Below, one piece after another: positions 1 to 10,929 of a stretch of DNA of 64,000 nt (the first letter of the stretch is position 1; the number at the start of each line of letters is the position of its first letter). Made by a program: the position numbers and the translations under genes. The notes beneath the pieces are model-generated. The model saw only the letters and a list, made by a program, of their open reading frames with translations. It had not been told where the DNA came from and made no database searches. This DNA comes from Sphaerulina vaccinii (taxonomy: Eukaryota > Ascomycota > Dothideomycetes > Mycosphaerellales > Mycosphaerellaceae): contig JAKUDP010000017.1 in the NCBI GenBank assembly GCA_022570795.1, forward strand, positions 248,001 through 312,000, given 5' to 3'.

Positions 1-454
1 GCTGATTGGTGCATGCCTGTCAGCTCTCCGAAGACGACCATTCTTGGACGTGACGCGTAGATGGCGGCTTTCTTGTCCAACAACTCTGATGCAGACCAAG
101 CATCGTTGATCCAAACAGTCGGATTGCGTCCAATCCAAAATGTGATCACCGGAGATTTGAGTTTCTTCGACAGCTCTTCGAAGTATATCCATGGCTTGTT
201 CTTTGGCAGAAGATAAGTGTTGCCCACAATTGGAAGCGGAAGAACCCCAGGCGGCTACACTGGCATCAGCCAAGCGGTGTTATTGAACGAAGAAAACATA
301 CCATCTGCTTATGGAGTATAATTATGCGAACATAGTCTATCACGACCGCAGCTAGCGCTATCATCAGCAGCAGCATTGTAGCCCTCGAAAGGGCACTCGA
401 AGCTAGAAAAGATGCTGCCAAGCCATGGCCGGCGAAGCTCTCCAACACCGCCAT
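1..454 (-). CDS. Cytochrome P450, N-terminal part (cut by left window edge)
   Basis: This is the start of a microsomal P450 monooxygenase (haem-thiolate, ER membrane). The first exon begins at the ATG at 454 and encodes about 50 residues with a hydrophobic anchor (MLLLMIALAAVVIDYV). A 47-nt phase-0 intron (255-301, GTATGT...GTGTAG) follows. The second exon opens with the proline-rich hinge PPGVLPLPIVGN, then an N-terminal P450 stretch (KPWIYFEELSKK, WIGRNPTVWINDAW, ASRPRMVVFGELTG) and runs off the window. The haem-binding cysteine lies outside, so the P450 family cannot be named. An upstream GTG in the same frame is not used as the start. The oxidative genes to its right suggest a tailoring role, which is inference. 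Confidence 0.82.
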
Positions 455-1301
455 CTGAGCTGTAGCAAGACGCCAACACTTCCTAGAGTAATGCACAGAA
501 CAGACTTGTGTTCAACAGACGATCATGAGCTAGTACTTGGGCCGCCGCATAGGGTCGTCCTCAGACCGGCAGTTGACTTTGAGCACTTGCGGGGAAAAGC
601 TTCCCATGAGTAGCACAAACCACCCCGGCAGCTATTACAACCACATGTGTGGGGAAGACGGAGCTACTGCATATTTCTAGTATGGGACCATGTATCCGTC
701 ACTGGTGTTAGCAGCGTCGCGCCCACCAGACCCTTCAACTATACAACCTAATGCTCAGCATGTGATAGCCTATTGGGCCCTGAGCGAGATGTACCTCCCC
801 AGTATGAGCGGAGAACCTAGTTGTCGATTACTATATCTCGACCACACGCGAGAGCTCTTTCGCTAGTCGCAAATGGTAGCCATGTGTCTACGAGCTGCCA
901 GAGCCTAGCGCTCTCCACGGACAAGAAAGATCTGCGTTGTTGTTACAAGCAGGCAACAATGTCTCCCGAGACGTTGATTAAGCGATTTCTTACCAGGGAG
1001 ACCATCTTCCTGCGGCTGGCGGACCAGTAGATTTCTGGTTGTCGTATCCCGGGCTAGGTGGTTGAGAGTGTATGGCGCACAACATGTTCACAGTACAAGT
1101 CGACCACCTGAGATCGGCAGTTCTTCTTGCGCAGCGAGATGAATGAGTGATACCACCGACATATCGTCAACGCCTCGCCGACAGCCACGAGATGTGGTGC
1201 GAATCATGAGCTGCGAATCTTTCATTGATAATCGGTCTACATCAAGCCTCTAACACTGATAAAGTCGACAGCAGACCATAGACAAGCACAGATTGACCAG
1301 A
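455..1301. other. Intergenic region between divergent P450 and MFS genes
   Basis: About 850 bases between two divergently transcribed genes, presumably carrying both promoters. Only short ORFs with non-ATG starts or no recognisable content are present. I see no repeat or RNA gene. Confidence 0.5.
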
Positions 1302-3004
1302 ATGGCAGTGAAGGACTATGAGTCGTTGCGCGCGAATTGGAAGTGTCTGCTAGCATGCCTCCTCGTATCAATGTGTCCATTCCAGTACGGAATCGATTTT
1401 GGACTCATTGCAGGTCTTCAAGGTACGACTGGAAATCAGAAGCCAGCATCGCATCACAATTAATTTAACATTTGCAGCCATGGTCGGCTTCCTGAAGGTC
1501 TATGGCCATCCAGCACCTGAGCTCGATCTTGGCTACAACATCTCGACCACACGACAACAGCTCATCGCTTCGCTCATGACTCTCGGTGCAGTCATCGCAT
1601 CTGGCTTCGCAGGTCCCATTGCCTGGAAGTTAGGCCGAAAATCGTGTATCTGGGTTGCCTGCGCCCTCTGCTGCGCAGCCAATATCATCATGATGGCTAG
1701 TACCACAATTGGAGGCCTCTACGCCGGGCGTCTCATCATTGGACTAGCCAACGGACTGCTGATGTCTTTCTCCCAACTCTACCTCCAAGAATGTTCTCCA
1801 GCAAAGTTCAGAGGCCTGGCCCTCGCGGGATTCAACTTCTGGACATCAATTGGCACGCTCGTGGGCACGCTCGTGGATAATTACACGGCTCCTATAAGCA
1901 GAAAGTCGTCCTACCTGATCCCACTTGGTGTCGTCTACATCGTACCAGTGTTCATCGCAGTGGGACTCTTCTTCATACCTGAAAGTCCCAGATGGTTGAT
2001 GGAGCGCGGTAGGACCGAACAGGCACGCAAAGCACTGCACTGGCTGCGACCAAATCAGGACGCTGTCGAGCCGGAGTTGCAAGCCATACAAACGGCCATC
2101 GATGAAGCATCTCAGAACAAAGGCAGCGCCCTCTTCCTTGAGATGTGGCGTGACCCCATCGACCGGAGGAGAACTATGCTTGCTATCTGTGCAGTCAACA
2201 CGCAAGCTGCTTCCGGAGCCATGTTCATGATAGCTTACGGTACCTACTTCTTCCAGATCGCCGGTGTAGGAAACGCGTTCCAGAACTCCTGTATCTTGGT
2301 TGGTGTGGGCGTAATCGTCATGATCATCAACGCCTGCATCATTGTACGCTGGGGTCGGAGACGAGTTATGCTCATTTCTGGTTTGCTGCTTTGCGGGATC
2401 TCACAGCTTATCATTGCAGCGATATACGACGCCATGCCGACAAACAAATCTGTGCTGAAAGCCATTATTGGACTATCGGTGGTCTTCATCTGCGGTTATA
2501 ACGGCATGATCAGTTCATATGCTTGGGTCTCTGGAGGCGAACTGCCCAGTCAGAGATTAAGGTCTTATACCTTCGGTTTGGCTGCCGCAGCTGGATTTCT
2601 GGGAGCGTGGTTGGCGACATTCACTGCTCCTTACTTCATCAATCCAGATTCGCTGAACTGGGGACCACGGTATGGGTATATTTGGGCTCCAAGTTGCTTT
2701 GTGACGGCGATCTGGGTTTACATATACTTGCCCGAGGTCAAAGGGCGTACTCGTAAGTACATTCCAGCTTACACCCAGACACAGACCAAACACTGATATC
2801 ATCGCAGTCGAAGAAGTCGACGAAATGTTCGCAGCTCGTCTTCCAGCTCGCAAGTTCCGCAAATATCAATGCATTGGCATCGCCCAGCACGAGATGACTC
2901 CGTCGGACAAGGACGAGAAAGAGACGGCGGAAACCATCGAACGAGTATCGGTGGATATGAAAGGCGCTCCACAAGTCGCAGAGGCCATTGTCAATCCAGT
3001 CTGA
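1302..3004 (+). CDS. MFS sugar-porter family transporter
   Basis: Twelve-helix major facilitator of the sugar porter family (hexose/maltose/quinate-like), at the plasma membrane. Three exons: 1302-1422, 1478-2752 and 2808-3004. The two introns are 55 nt each (1423-1477, 2753-2807). Joined exons give 530 residues. Visible signatures are GRKSCIW after helix 2, the PESPRWLMERGR block before the central loop, WGRRRVM after helix 8, and the C-terminal PEVKGRT-LEEVDEMF, which is created only by splicing the second intron. The ATG at 1302 is chosen because exon 1 supplies the first helix (FQYGIDFGLIAGLQ). The neighbouring P450, SDR and flavoenzymes suggest uptake or export for the same pathway. The substrate cannot be told from sequence. 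Confidence 0.88.
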
Positions 3005-3008
3005 ATGA

Positions 3009-4166
3009 CTACAACCTTGCCTGATCACCTCCGACCAGACTTTCACTTAGCTGCCACAGCCTCTCCGCAATGTCAGGATCCTTAGCATAGTCCTTTACAT
3101 CTTCGAATTGACAATCGCTCAGAAAAGCTTTGTCCTGCACTGTGGCTAGCTTTGGGTCCAAAGCCGCCACCAGTAGAGTCGCGATCCCTTGATCGTGAGT
3201 CTTCCAGACACCGTTCTTAGCTGTGCCTTCGATGAAAGCCCAATCTTCTGGCGACAAATTTCTCGAGAGATCGGTATTGATTGCTACACTCAACATCATC
3301 AGCGTCAATCAGAAGACGCGCCTCACGATAGACGACTTACTCCCAGGATGCACAGCATAAGCCCTCAGCCCCGACTTCCCATACCTCTCATTCAAACTCA
3401 CCACATGCAAAATATTCGCAGTCTTACTCTGCCCATACGCACAAAACCCAGTATACGGTCGTCCCTCCTCTGGCTTGGGAGTGAAAGACTCAGGAAAACC
3501 TGACGATATCTCCTCATCAGGTGGTATAACCTTTCCCTCGATATTATAATCATGAAATCTGAAAGGAGAGATGGTATAACCTAGACTAGTCACGTTAACG
3601 ACCCTTGGAGATGCACTTGCTAGTAATCTCGGCATCAATAGGTTTGTGAGAAGGAAATGTCCGATGTGGTTGACTCCGAATTGCAATTCGAGGCCATCGG
3701 TTGTTAGTCTGCGATCTGATGCTACGACTCCGGCGTTGTTGATGAGGATGTCAATGTGCGGTTCTGGGTCCATAATTTCCTGTGCGGCTTCTCGGATTGA
3801 GGACTGGGAGGCAAGGTCTAGTACCACAAGGCGAGCTAGGACTCTGGTCGTTCCATAGATTTGACGTTGGACCTTTTGAAGATTGGCTTGGGATCTGGAG
3901 GCAAGGACGAGGTCGTTGGGTCGGTGTTTTGCTATTGCGAGTGCTAGGGAGCCGCCGAGGGAGTTTGGAGATACGCCAGTTATGACCACTGTAGTGAGTG
4001 TGAGTTGAAAGTGCCATAAAGCCCAACTTGGCATGAAGCACGCGTCGTGGGCGTAGCTCAGCTGCACTTGTCGCGACATACCATTTTTGCCTTTGATTCC
4101 TTCGTAAAAGAGCTCTGCTACCTCTGTTCCTGTCGTGTTCGCACCGAACTCTGGCTGCGAAGTCAT
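3009..4166 (-). CDS. Short-chain dehydrogenase/reductase
   Basis: NAD(P)-dependent SDR of the retinol-dehydrogenase/WWOX-like type. Three exons on the minus strand: 4166-4082, 3988-3341 and 3283-3009, with introns of 93 nt (3989-4081) and 57 nt (3284-3340); 335 residues. Splicing the first intron joins GIKGKN to VVITGVSPNSLGG, giving the cofactor-binding turn. NNAGVV is the structural motif, and YGQSKTAN holds the catalytic Tyr-x3-Lys. The second splice gives HPG-T-INTDL. It ends only 4 bases from the convergent sugar transporter and is divergent from the FAD monooxygenase. It probably reduces or oxidises a carbonyl/alcohol in the local pathway; the substrate is unknown. Confidence 0.88.
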
Positions 4167-4668
4167 GATGTTGCACTAGACAATGCCGCAAGTGGCTGGG
4201 AATGGCTGAAGTCCCCCGGTGACAGATACTCTGCAGCTTTCGGACTCTCCTCAGGCAATACTAGATGTATGCAAAGCCTCAAAGCAGTAGTCAGCGACAT
4301 GCTCATAGCCTCCAGGCTCCAACTCATTTCACTCGGAACTAACGCCGAGCAATATGACATTGCAAGCTACCCTAGCCTGTGAGCAACATCCCTACATACC
4401 CTGCATACAAGCTTCGTGGGGTAATGGTTGCATTCCTTCCAGTCGTTTAGAACATGATGTAGCACTTCATGTGCGAGACCATGTGCCTCATGTGCCTTTG
4501 CGTGAGGGGTTCCTGACCCGGCAGATGTTGTCTGAAAATGCCGAACTGGCGACCACAACGCCTCTGTACTTGGTCAAGAGATCATTCGTTCTCCGAGAGG
4601 CCTCAAATAGTCAGCAACTGAAGAGCTTCAGACGTCCATAGTCCCTGCGCTCGATCTTGCCAAGAGTC
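4167..4668. promoter_or_regulatory. Shared divergent promoter, SDR / FAD monooxygenase
   Basis: About 500 bases between two head-to-head genes, so a likely bidirectional promoter. I do not see a clear palindromic regulator site. Short ORFs here have no recognisable content. Confidence 0.4.
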
Positions 4669-4704
4669 ATGGGTTCAGTTCCGCAAGAAGAGAGAAGCCA
4701 TCCT

Positions 4705-5997
4705 ATGCGGACGAAACCAAAGACAGGCATTAAAGTCATCATCGTCGGAGCAGGCTTCGGTGGTCTCTGTGCAGCAGTCGAATGTTTCAAGCAAGGCCAC
4801 GATGTCGAAATCTACGAAGCCTTCGCAGAACTGAAAGTCTTAGGCGACATCATCAGTTTCGGCTCCAATGGTGGGCTGATCTTTCGCCGATGGTTCACCA
4901 GAGATGGGAAAACAAGAATCTCGGACATTCTCCAACCGTTATCGATCAATCTCCAAAAACATGGCTTCAATCTCCATAAATATACAGGCGAGCTGATCAT
5001 GAATCAGAGGACGCCTCCGCCGAACCCGGAAACTCCAGTGTTCAATGGTCATCGAGGAGAGTTCCACGAAATAGTGTTCAACTACGTCAAAGACGATCTC
5101 GGAATCCCTATTCATCTGGGATGTCGCATTTTCAAGTACTTCGAGACTGCAAAAGCAGCGGGTATCGAACTCGACACAGGCAAACGTATAAGTGCAGACG
5201 TCGTCGTGGGCGCTGATGGAGTTCGCTCGAAAGCCAGGGAACTTGTGTTGGGTTACTATGACAAGCCAAAGTCTTCCGGTTACGCAGTCTTTCGGGCCTG
5301 GTTCACTAACGAGGAAATGATGAAGGATCCACTGACTCGACGGTTTTGCGAGAACGGTGATACGTTCAATGGCTGGATTGGTCCGGATGTCCACTTCCTC
5401 TTCTCCACGATCAAAGATGGAAGCGATTGTTGTTGGGTCTTGACACATGTAGACGAGGCTGATATTGAGGAGTCTTGGTCTCTTCCAGGCAAGCTCGAAG
5501 ATGTCTATAAGGTCTTCGAAGGCTGGGATCCGCTGTGTAAACGCATTGTAAGCAAAACGCCTGAGGAACGGATTGTGGACTGGAAGCTCGTCTATCGGGA
5601 TCCACTTCCGCGATGGATAAGTGATGGAGGCAGAACTTCATTGCTTGGTGACTCCGCGCATCCGTTTTTGCCGACTTCTGCGCAAGGTGCCACTCAGGCT
5701 ATGGAGGATGGTGTGACGATTGCGATATGCTTGAGAGAAGCTGGTAAGGAGAATGTGTCGGCTGGGCTGAGGGCATTCCAGGAGATCCGATACGAGCGCG
5801 TCAAGGCCGTGCAGAAGACTGGCGAGACCACGAGAGATATGTGGCATAAGGCGGATTGGGATAAAGTCAAGGAAGACCCGGAGAGCGTCGGCATTCCGCG
5901 TGAGGATTGGATTCACAAACATGATGCCGAGAAGCATGCTGAAGAAGTCGTGGCCAGCGCAATTGCCAAGTTTTCGAGACCTATGGCGTCGTTATGA
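4705..5997 (+). CDS. FAD-dependent monooxygenase (salicylate hydroxylase-like)
   Basis: Single-exon class A flavoprotein monooxygenase (FAD_binding_3 family), 430 residues from the ATG at 4705. An in-frame ATG at 4669 would add 12 residues before the Rossmann fold and is less likely. Motifs: GxGxxG in VIIVGAGFGGLCAA near the N-terminus, the DG motif in VVVGADGVRSKAR mid-protein, and the GD motif in LLGDSAHPFLPTSAQGATQ, which contacts the FAD ribityl chain. Such enzymes use NAD(P)H and O2 to hydroxylate aromatic or enolic substrates, and are common as tailoring enzymes in fungal clusters. No signal peptide or membrane anchor is visible. Confidence 0.9.
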   Translation: MRTKPKTGIKVIIVGAGFGGLCAAVECFKQGHDVEIYEAFAELKVLGDIISFGSNGGLIFRRWFTRDGKTRISDILQPLSINLQKHGFNLHKYTGELIMNQRTPPPNPETPVFNGHRGEFHEIVFNYVKDDLGIPIHLGCRIFKYFETAKAAGIELDTGKRISADVVVGADGVRSKARELVLGYYDKPKSSGYAVFRAWFTNEEMMKDPLTRRFCENGDTFNGWIGPDVHFLFSTIKDGSDCCWVLTHVDEADIEESWSLPGKLEDVYKVFEGWDPLCKRIVSKTPEERIVDWKLVYRDPLPRWISDGGRTSLLGDSAHPFLPTSAQGATQAMEDGVTIAICLREAGKENVSAGLRAFQEIRYERVKAVQKTGETTRDMWHKADWDKVKEDPESVGIPREDWIHKHDAEKHAEEVVASAIAKFSRPMASL

Positions 5998-6834
5998 TAG
6001 GCTCACCTTCATAGAACCATATATTGCTTGAACAATCGTCGCTTCAATCCGATTCGTGCGAGTCCAGCACTTGTATAATTTGCGCTCCGTAGCCTCATGG
6101 CTCCTGATCAGCCTGTTGACAGTCTAAGACATGCAAGGCCTGATGCAGAAACCGCTTCTTCTGCTAGGACTCATGTCCAGTACCAGTATCCGGGAACCAC
6201 TGGAACAGATCTGGCACGGCCGTGGCCGCGTCCACGTCCTCTACGCGGACGTGTCGACAGTGCTTTACCCAAGAGGCGTGTGTCGAAGAAGGAACAGGCT
6301 CATAGTGGCAGCAGAGTCCTCCGCATCGCACGGGTTGCAAGACGCGTTTATCCGCACGCGCACGACGCGCTGGAAGTGATGATTGACGCGTTGGAAGGTG
6401 TTGTTGCAGAACGAAATTGCAGGGACGTGGAGATCCGAAAATGCCAAGACGGTATAACAAAACATATCGAAACGCCCGCTAGGGTTGAGTGAAGTATCGG
6501 CGATGATGGTATTAGAAGTATTGTTTTGGACCATCAAGTTGTTTGTAGCTGTTCCGAAATACTTGAGTATTCTTGTGTTGTTCGATGAAGGTGGTCGAAC
6601 ACAAATTGAAAAATACTGAATTAGCCATTCTGCAAAAACATGTGGTATTCTGGAACATGACCCTACTCTTGCAACAGCTCGCCTGCGTCTCCAGACTTAC
6701 GTTTTCCGTCCATCATTCAGACGCGACTTCCTCCCTCACTCCACTGGTTCGCGCTTCTGTCATTTCAATGCCGTACATACACTCATGGACATCCAAGATA
6801 GAAGCAGACGTTGAGCATGGTCTGAGCTGCTCAC
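5998..6834. other. Intergenic region, convergent 3' ends
   Basis: About 840 bases between convergent genes. One ATG-initiated ORF (6097-6492, plus, 131 codons) is Arg/Pro-rich with no recognisable domain and overlaps ORFs of similar size in other frames, so I do not call it a gene. Confidence 0.45.
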
Positions 6835-8647
6835 TTATCCAGACTGGATTCTCCCATTCGTGCCATTCTTCTCGATAGCAACGTTCCCATTCGTCCCATC
6901 CTTCGTCGGCCCCGCCCTCTTCACAGCGAAAGCATTTGCCGTGAAAGTGCCATACGGATCAGCTTTCTTCCGAATCTCCATCAACCTCTCATACTTCTCT
7001 CGGTTGTCGTAGTAAGTCTGCCAGACAGAGTCGAGATCGAACTCCCCATAGCTTCCCCAAAGGACTCTGCGATCTTGCTTGGAAAAGATGCCGCCTGGTC
7101 CCACTCCCTGTTCAACATCAGATTAGCTGAATTTCATTATGTTAAGAAGTAGTACTTACCACTTGATCATTGACCTTCTGCCACTCATCCGCAGTATCCT
7201 TTGCCTCACTCCAGTGGAAAGCGTCAAGTGTGGCGCACATAGTGGAATCTCTCCAAGAGTACGCAGTCCCATTATTGGCATTCTTCGCAAACATGCTGTT
7301 CTTCCCGCCGAATGCCTGAATTTGACAAGACAGCCAACATTTATTGTCGATGGGCTCGACTAACTCATCGATCCTCCCTGCAACCCACTCCGGCCAGTTG
7401 TCCTTAACCAGGCTCGTGCTCTTGGTAAGATACGTGCGTTTGACATATGGCAATTCATACTCTCTGATATTTGTGAACAGCCACATGGTCGTGATTTGAC
7501 TCATGGGTTTCTTGACAACATCATCATCTCCGAAGATCTGGAGCGCACCCTTTCTCAGACGATTAAACCAAGCCATGTCAGGCTTGTCGTCCTTGGAGAA
7601 AGGCACCCACTGCGCGTAGACGATGATCGTGCGTGGCCAGCCTAGCATTTGGTCATTACCGAAGATGTCCGGCTGTTCACGCTTCATTTTGTCGTCTAGG
7701 CCAGGCCAGAGTGCACGCAACGGAAAACTGGAACTCAGGACAGAGACGCACAGATCGTAATTTCTTGGCATGTCGACGTTGTCGGACATCTCGGCGACGT
7801 ATCCCATGAGGCGTTTGACTGTGTCGCGGTTGTAGAGGTGGATGGCTTTGAGTGCCATTGAGCCAGGGTAGTCCTCATCGCGGTGAGGTTCGATAAGGAG
7901 ATGGGTAATGACACCCATGTTGCCTGGGCTGCCTCCAAGCACGCCATAGAAGAGATCAGGATCGGAGTCTTTGGTAACTTCTAGTTCGACACCATCTGCG
8001 TTGATCATGTAGATGGTACGGATGTGGTCACCAAAGAGACCAAAACTTCGGCCAAGTTGACCTACCAAGCCACCAAGCTGAATTAGTCCTGTGTTCTGGA
8101 GATCAATGTAACTTTAGAGAAGCTCACCATAACCACCAGTCTGGACATGTCCGCCTAGATGCACATGTGCGCATTGTCCAGTTGGCACGAACAGCTTGTG
8201 AGCTCCAAGAAACTTGTTGAATTCCAACAATGGATGAGATACACTTGTGAACACAAACCGCTTCCCATCATCTGGCTGCTTTGGAGGCAGTACTACCATA
8301 TCTTCTGGACTCCTGAAGGTCTGACTCAGATCCAGCTGTATGTTCTGTCCTCCCGTCGAAGAGGCACCACTGTACTGATGACCTCCAGTCCGGATAGCGA
8401 CGGCGATACCCTGATCCTTGGCATATTTAAGGGCGAGTTTGATGTCTTGCTTATTCTTGGGCTGTATTACGATAGCTGGATTCATGTCATGGTCGATGCC
8501 ATGAGAGCTTGACGCGTATTGGTATCTGGGAAGCAGGCGAATTGTCAGTGTATGCTGTGATAGATGATTCTTTGCATACTTGTTGTTCTCCCATGCCTGA
8601 GTTCCCTTGACAAACTGCTTTCCACCTATTCCTGCAATAGTCGCCAT
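6835..8647 (-). CDS. FAD-linked oxidoreductase (BBE-like, bicovalent flavin)
   Basis: Berberine-bridge-enzyme-type oxidase of the FAD_binding_4 plus BBE fold. Four exons: 8647-8580, 8525-8128, 8061-7160 and 7107-6835, with introns of 54, 66 and 52 nt; 546 residues. The first intron (8526-8579) is a multiple of three with no stop, so it could be misread as coding. Two likely flavin-attachment residues are visible: His72 in IRTGGHQYSG and Cys141 in PTGQCAHVHLGGH. The TGGYG-QLGRSFG junction is restored by splicing intron 2. The C-terminus carries the BBE segment with a KKADPYGTF block. There is no obvious signal peptide from the chosen ATG, so it may be intracellular. It probably oxidises an alcohol or forms a C-C/C-N bond using O2; the substrate is unknown. 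Confidence 0.9.
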
Positions 8648-10929
8648 GTTGCCTGTGTAATGGACGCTGTCAAGCAGATGGTGCAGTAACGTATGGTGTG
8701 AGTAGGACACGATGAGCTGATATACATGTCCCGCACTCATTCAGCTCAGCTGAGGACGCCTCAGCCTTGACAAAGATATCAGGCCATAGCTGGCAGTACT
8801 TTGTCGAGGCTGTGGCGTTCTCGGCTGAGCTGAAAGCAATGCATGCAGATGGCGTGCCGAATCGGGCTTGGGATCTGTAGCCGGTGCCTGTCATCCATAC
8901 ACTGTATATTGGTCCAAGAATTCGCAGGAATATGTAAGCCCAGTCAGACATACTTGATGGGCTGACAGATGCTGTGTATTCAGTATACATGCTACAGAAT
9001 CCTTACCGCGTCTCAGCTGAAGATGTGCGTCTTACTTACATGTACATCAGCCGGGCTGTATTGTGGAAGCTGATGTGGCTTGCAGCTTTGATGCAGACCA
9101 CATGAAACTCATGCGCGAGCCGGACACAATGCTGCAAGCGTCCATTGTCTTCGTACAGCAGGTCTTTCCTGCTCGGTAGTCTCGACCACACAGTGTTTCG
9201 GGTCATGCGTCTGAGCGGTCCACGCGTCCTCCTTCACATGATGGTACTCGCCGAGAAGGAGGATAGTGCGCATGAAGCCTTCCGAGTTCCCCACTGCATG
9301 CGGCTTATGGGACACGAGTGAGGCGGAAGAGGCCAGAAGCCGTCAGGCTACGACTTTTGTATCCGGAGGACCGGAGGAGCATTATAGGGATGAACACAAA
9401 GGAGACAACCGCTTCACACGCGTAGATGTATTGAGTCTCTCGTACAATGTTGTCGGAGAGAAGAAGTAGGAAGAGACGGACAAAGAAGCTTGACTTGTGG
9501 AGCGCATCGTGCCGTTGCGTCTCTTGGCGCGTTCAAAAGGTGGCGAATTCGTGACGACCACCTGTACAACATGGTCGATGGACTAGCATCATCAGCGCGA
9601 CTTAGACGCTGCTTTGCGCTGCATAAGATACTGCTCGAACGACCACGTGGCCAAGAGAGTCGCAGTTGGGTTGAGTCGAAAGTCACCTGCCGGCGCACGA
9701 ATTAGGATGTCGCATATTGACATAAGAACAGTGGTGATTGGACCAGAAGACAATGAGACACTGAAGATAAAGTTGATGAGCTGAACTCGATACCACATTT
9801 ATATGTCAAGAACTGGCCCCCTCAACCTGTCATGCCTCCTTGCCACTCAAGAACTGCCAACTCCATTCAACACAACCGAGCTGGTCGTGCAAAAGAATGT
9901 ATCACTCGTCGTCGCCATCGTTCGTTCGACACAGCCGAGCTGGTTGTGCGGAGGTTCGATGTCGGCGACTGGGTTGGTTGATCGAAAGTGGTTGGAAGTC
10001 TGAAAAAAAAAAGCGCAAAAAAGCGTTAGCATAAAGTGGCTGGCAGGGCACGGAACCACATCAGATATGTCAGTGAATATCATGCAACGTCAACTCGAAA
10101 AGAGGAGTCATCAATTGTAGTATTCTGGTTGTAAAGACTGTTCATCAGGGGACCGAAGTCGGGTTCGGAGCACCTGCCTTCATGTGGGATCCATCAAGCA
10201 ATGGCTGGTGATGATGAAATCGCTCTGGTGCTTGCAGCTCGGGCTGAGAGATCGGTCGGTGTTGCTGAGAAGGCCAAGAGTGCGAAGTTCTGAAGCCACA
10301 ATGCAGATGGGCTGTTGGCGAGGAGTTGTGAGGTAGTTCAAATGCAATGAGGAGTGCTGGCTGTTGTCGATGGTCTTGAAGGAGAAATTGGTGAAGATGC
10401 AGTGGGACTACAAGACGGAGGACATCAAGGCAACTTATACGGCATGAGAAGCGGCGCAGCATTTGTTGACACCAGACGGAGTAGGCAGGAAGCGAGCGCT
10501 CGAGGCAAGTGTAGATAGCTAGATAGAGAAGGGCCAGCGATGGCAAGTACAACACGCATGTCGAAGCACGTCAGAATATCGCTGATTGAGACAGATGCAG
10601 ATTCAGGACCGCAGAGGCAGATACGAGCACACAGTAGAGCGCATTGATGCGTAGCACGACCCGAATCAAAGAACAGGTCCTACATTCGCCATGCTCAGGT
10701 TGCAGAATAGCCTGTTGTTACAAGGTAGAGCCTGCCTTGTACAGTCGGGCAGGTGCAGGAGCATCACGGGCTGACTTTGGTAATAGCGACCAGAATTACT
10801 TCCAGGTGCAGGCGCAGGTGTAAAGCAAGAATGCGAGCGTGAACATAAACATGTACATGTAATAGTGCACTCCAGCTGAAAGCTGATCGCGCACCTGACG
10901 TCGATGATCATTGTTCAAAGAATCTTCTG
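8648..10929. other. 2.3-kb intergenic region
   Basis: No gene is supported. ORFs here are short, mutually overlapping and without motifs. An imperfect 21-base direct repeat (ACACARCCGAGCTGGTYGTGC) occurs twice near 9870-9955. I see no mobile-element ends. Confidence 0.45.

Noticed and set aside
6097..6492. ATG-started 131-codon ORF between two flavoenzyme genes
   Set aside because: Arg/Pro-rich, no motif, and three other frames are open across the same stretch, as expected for GC-rich non-coding DNA.
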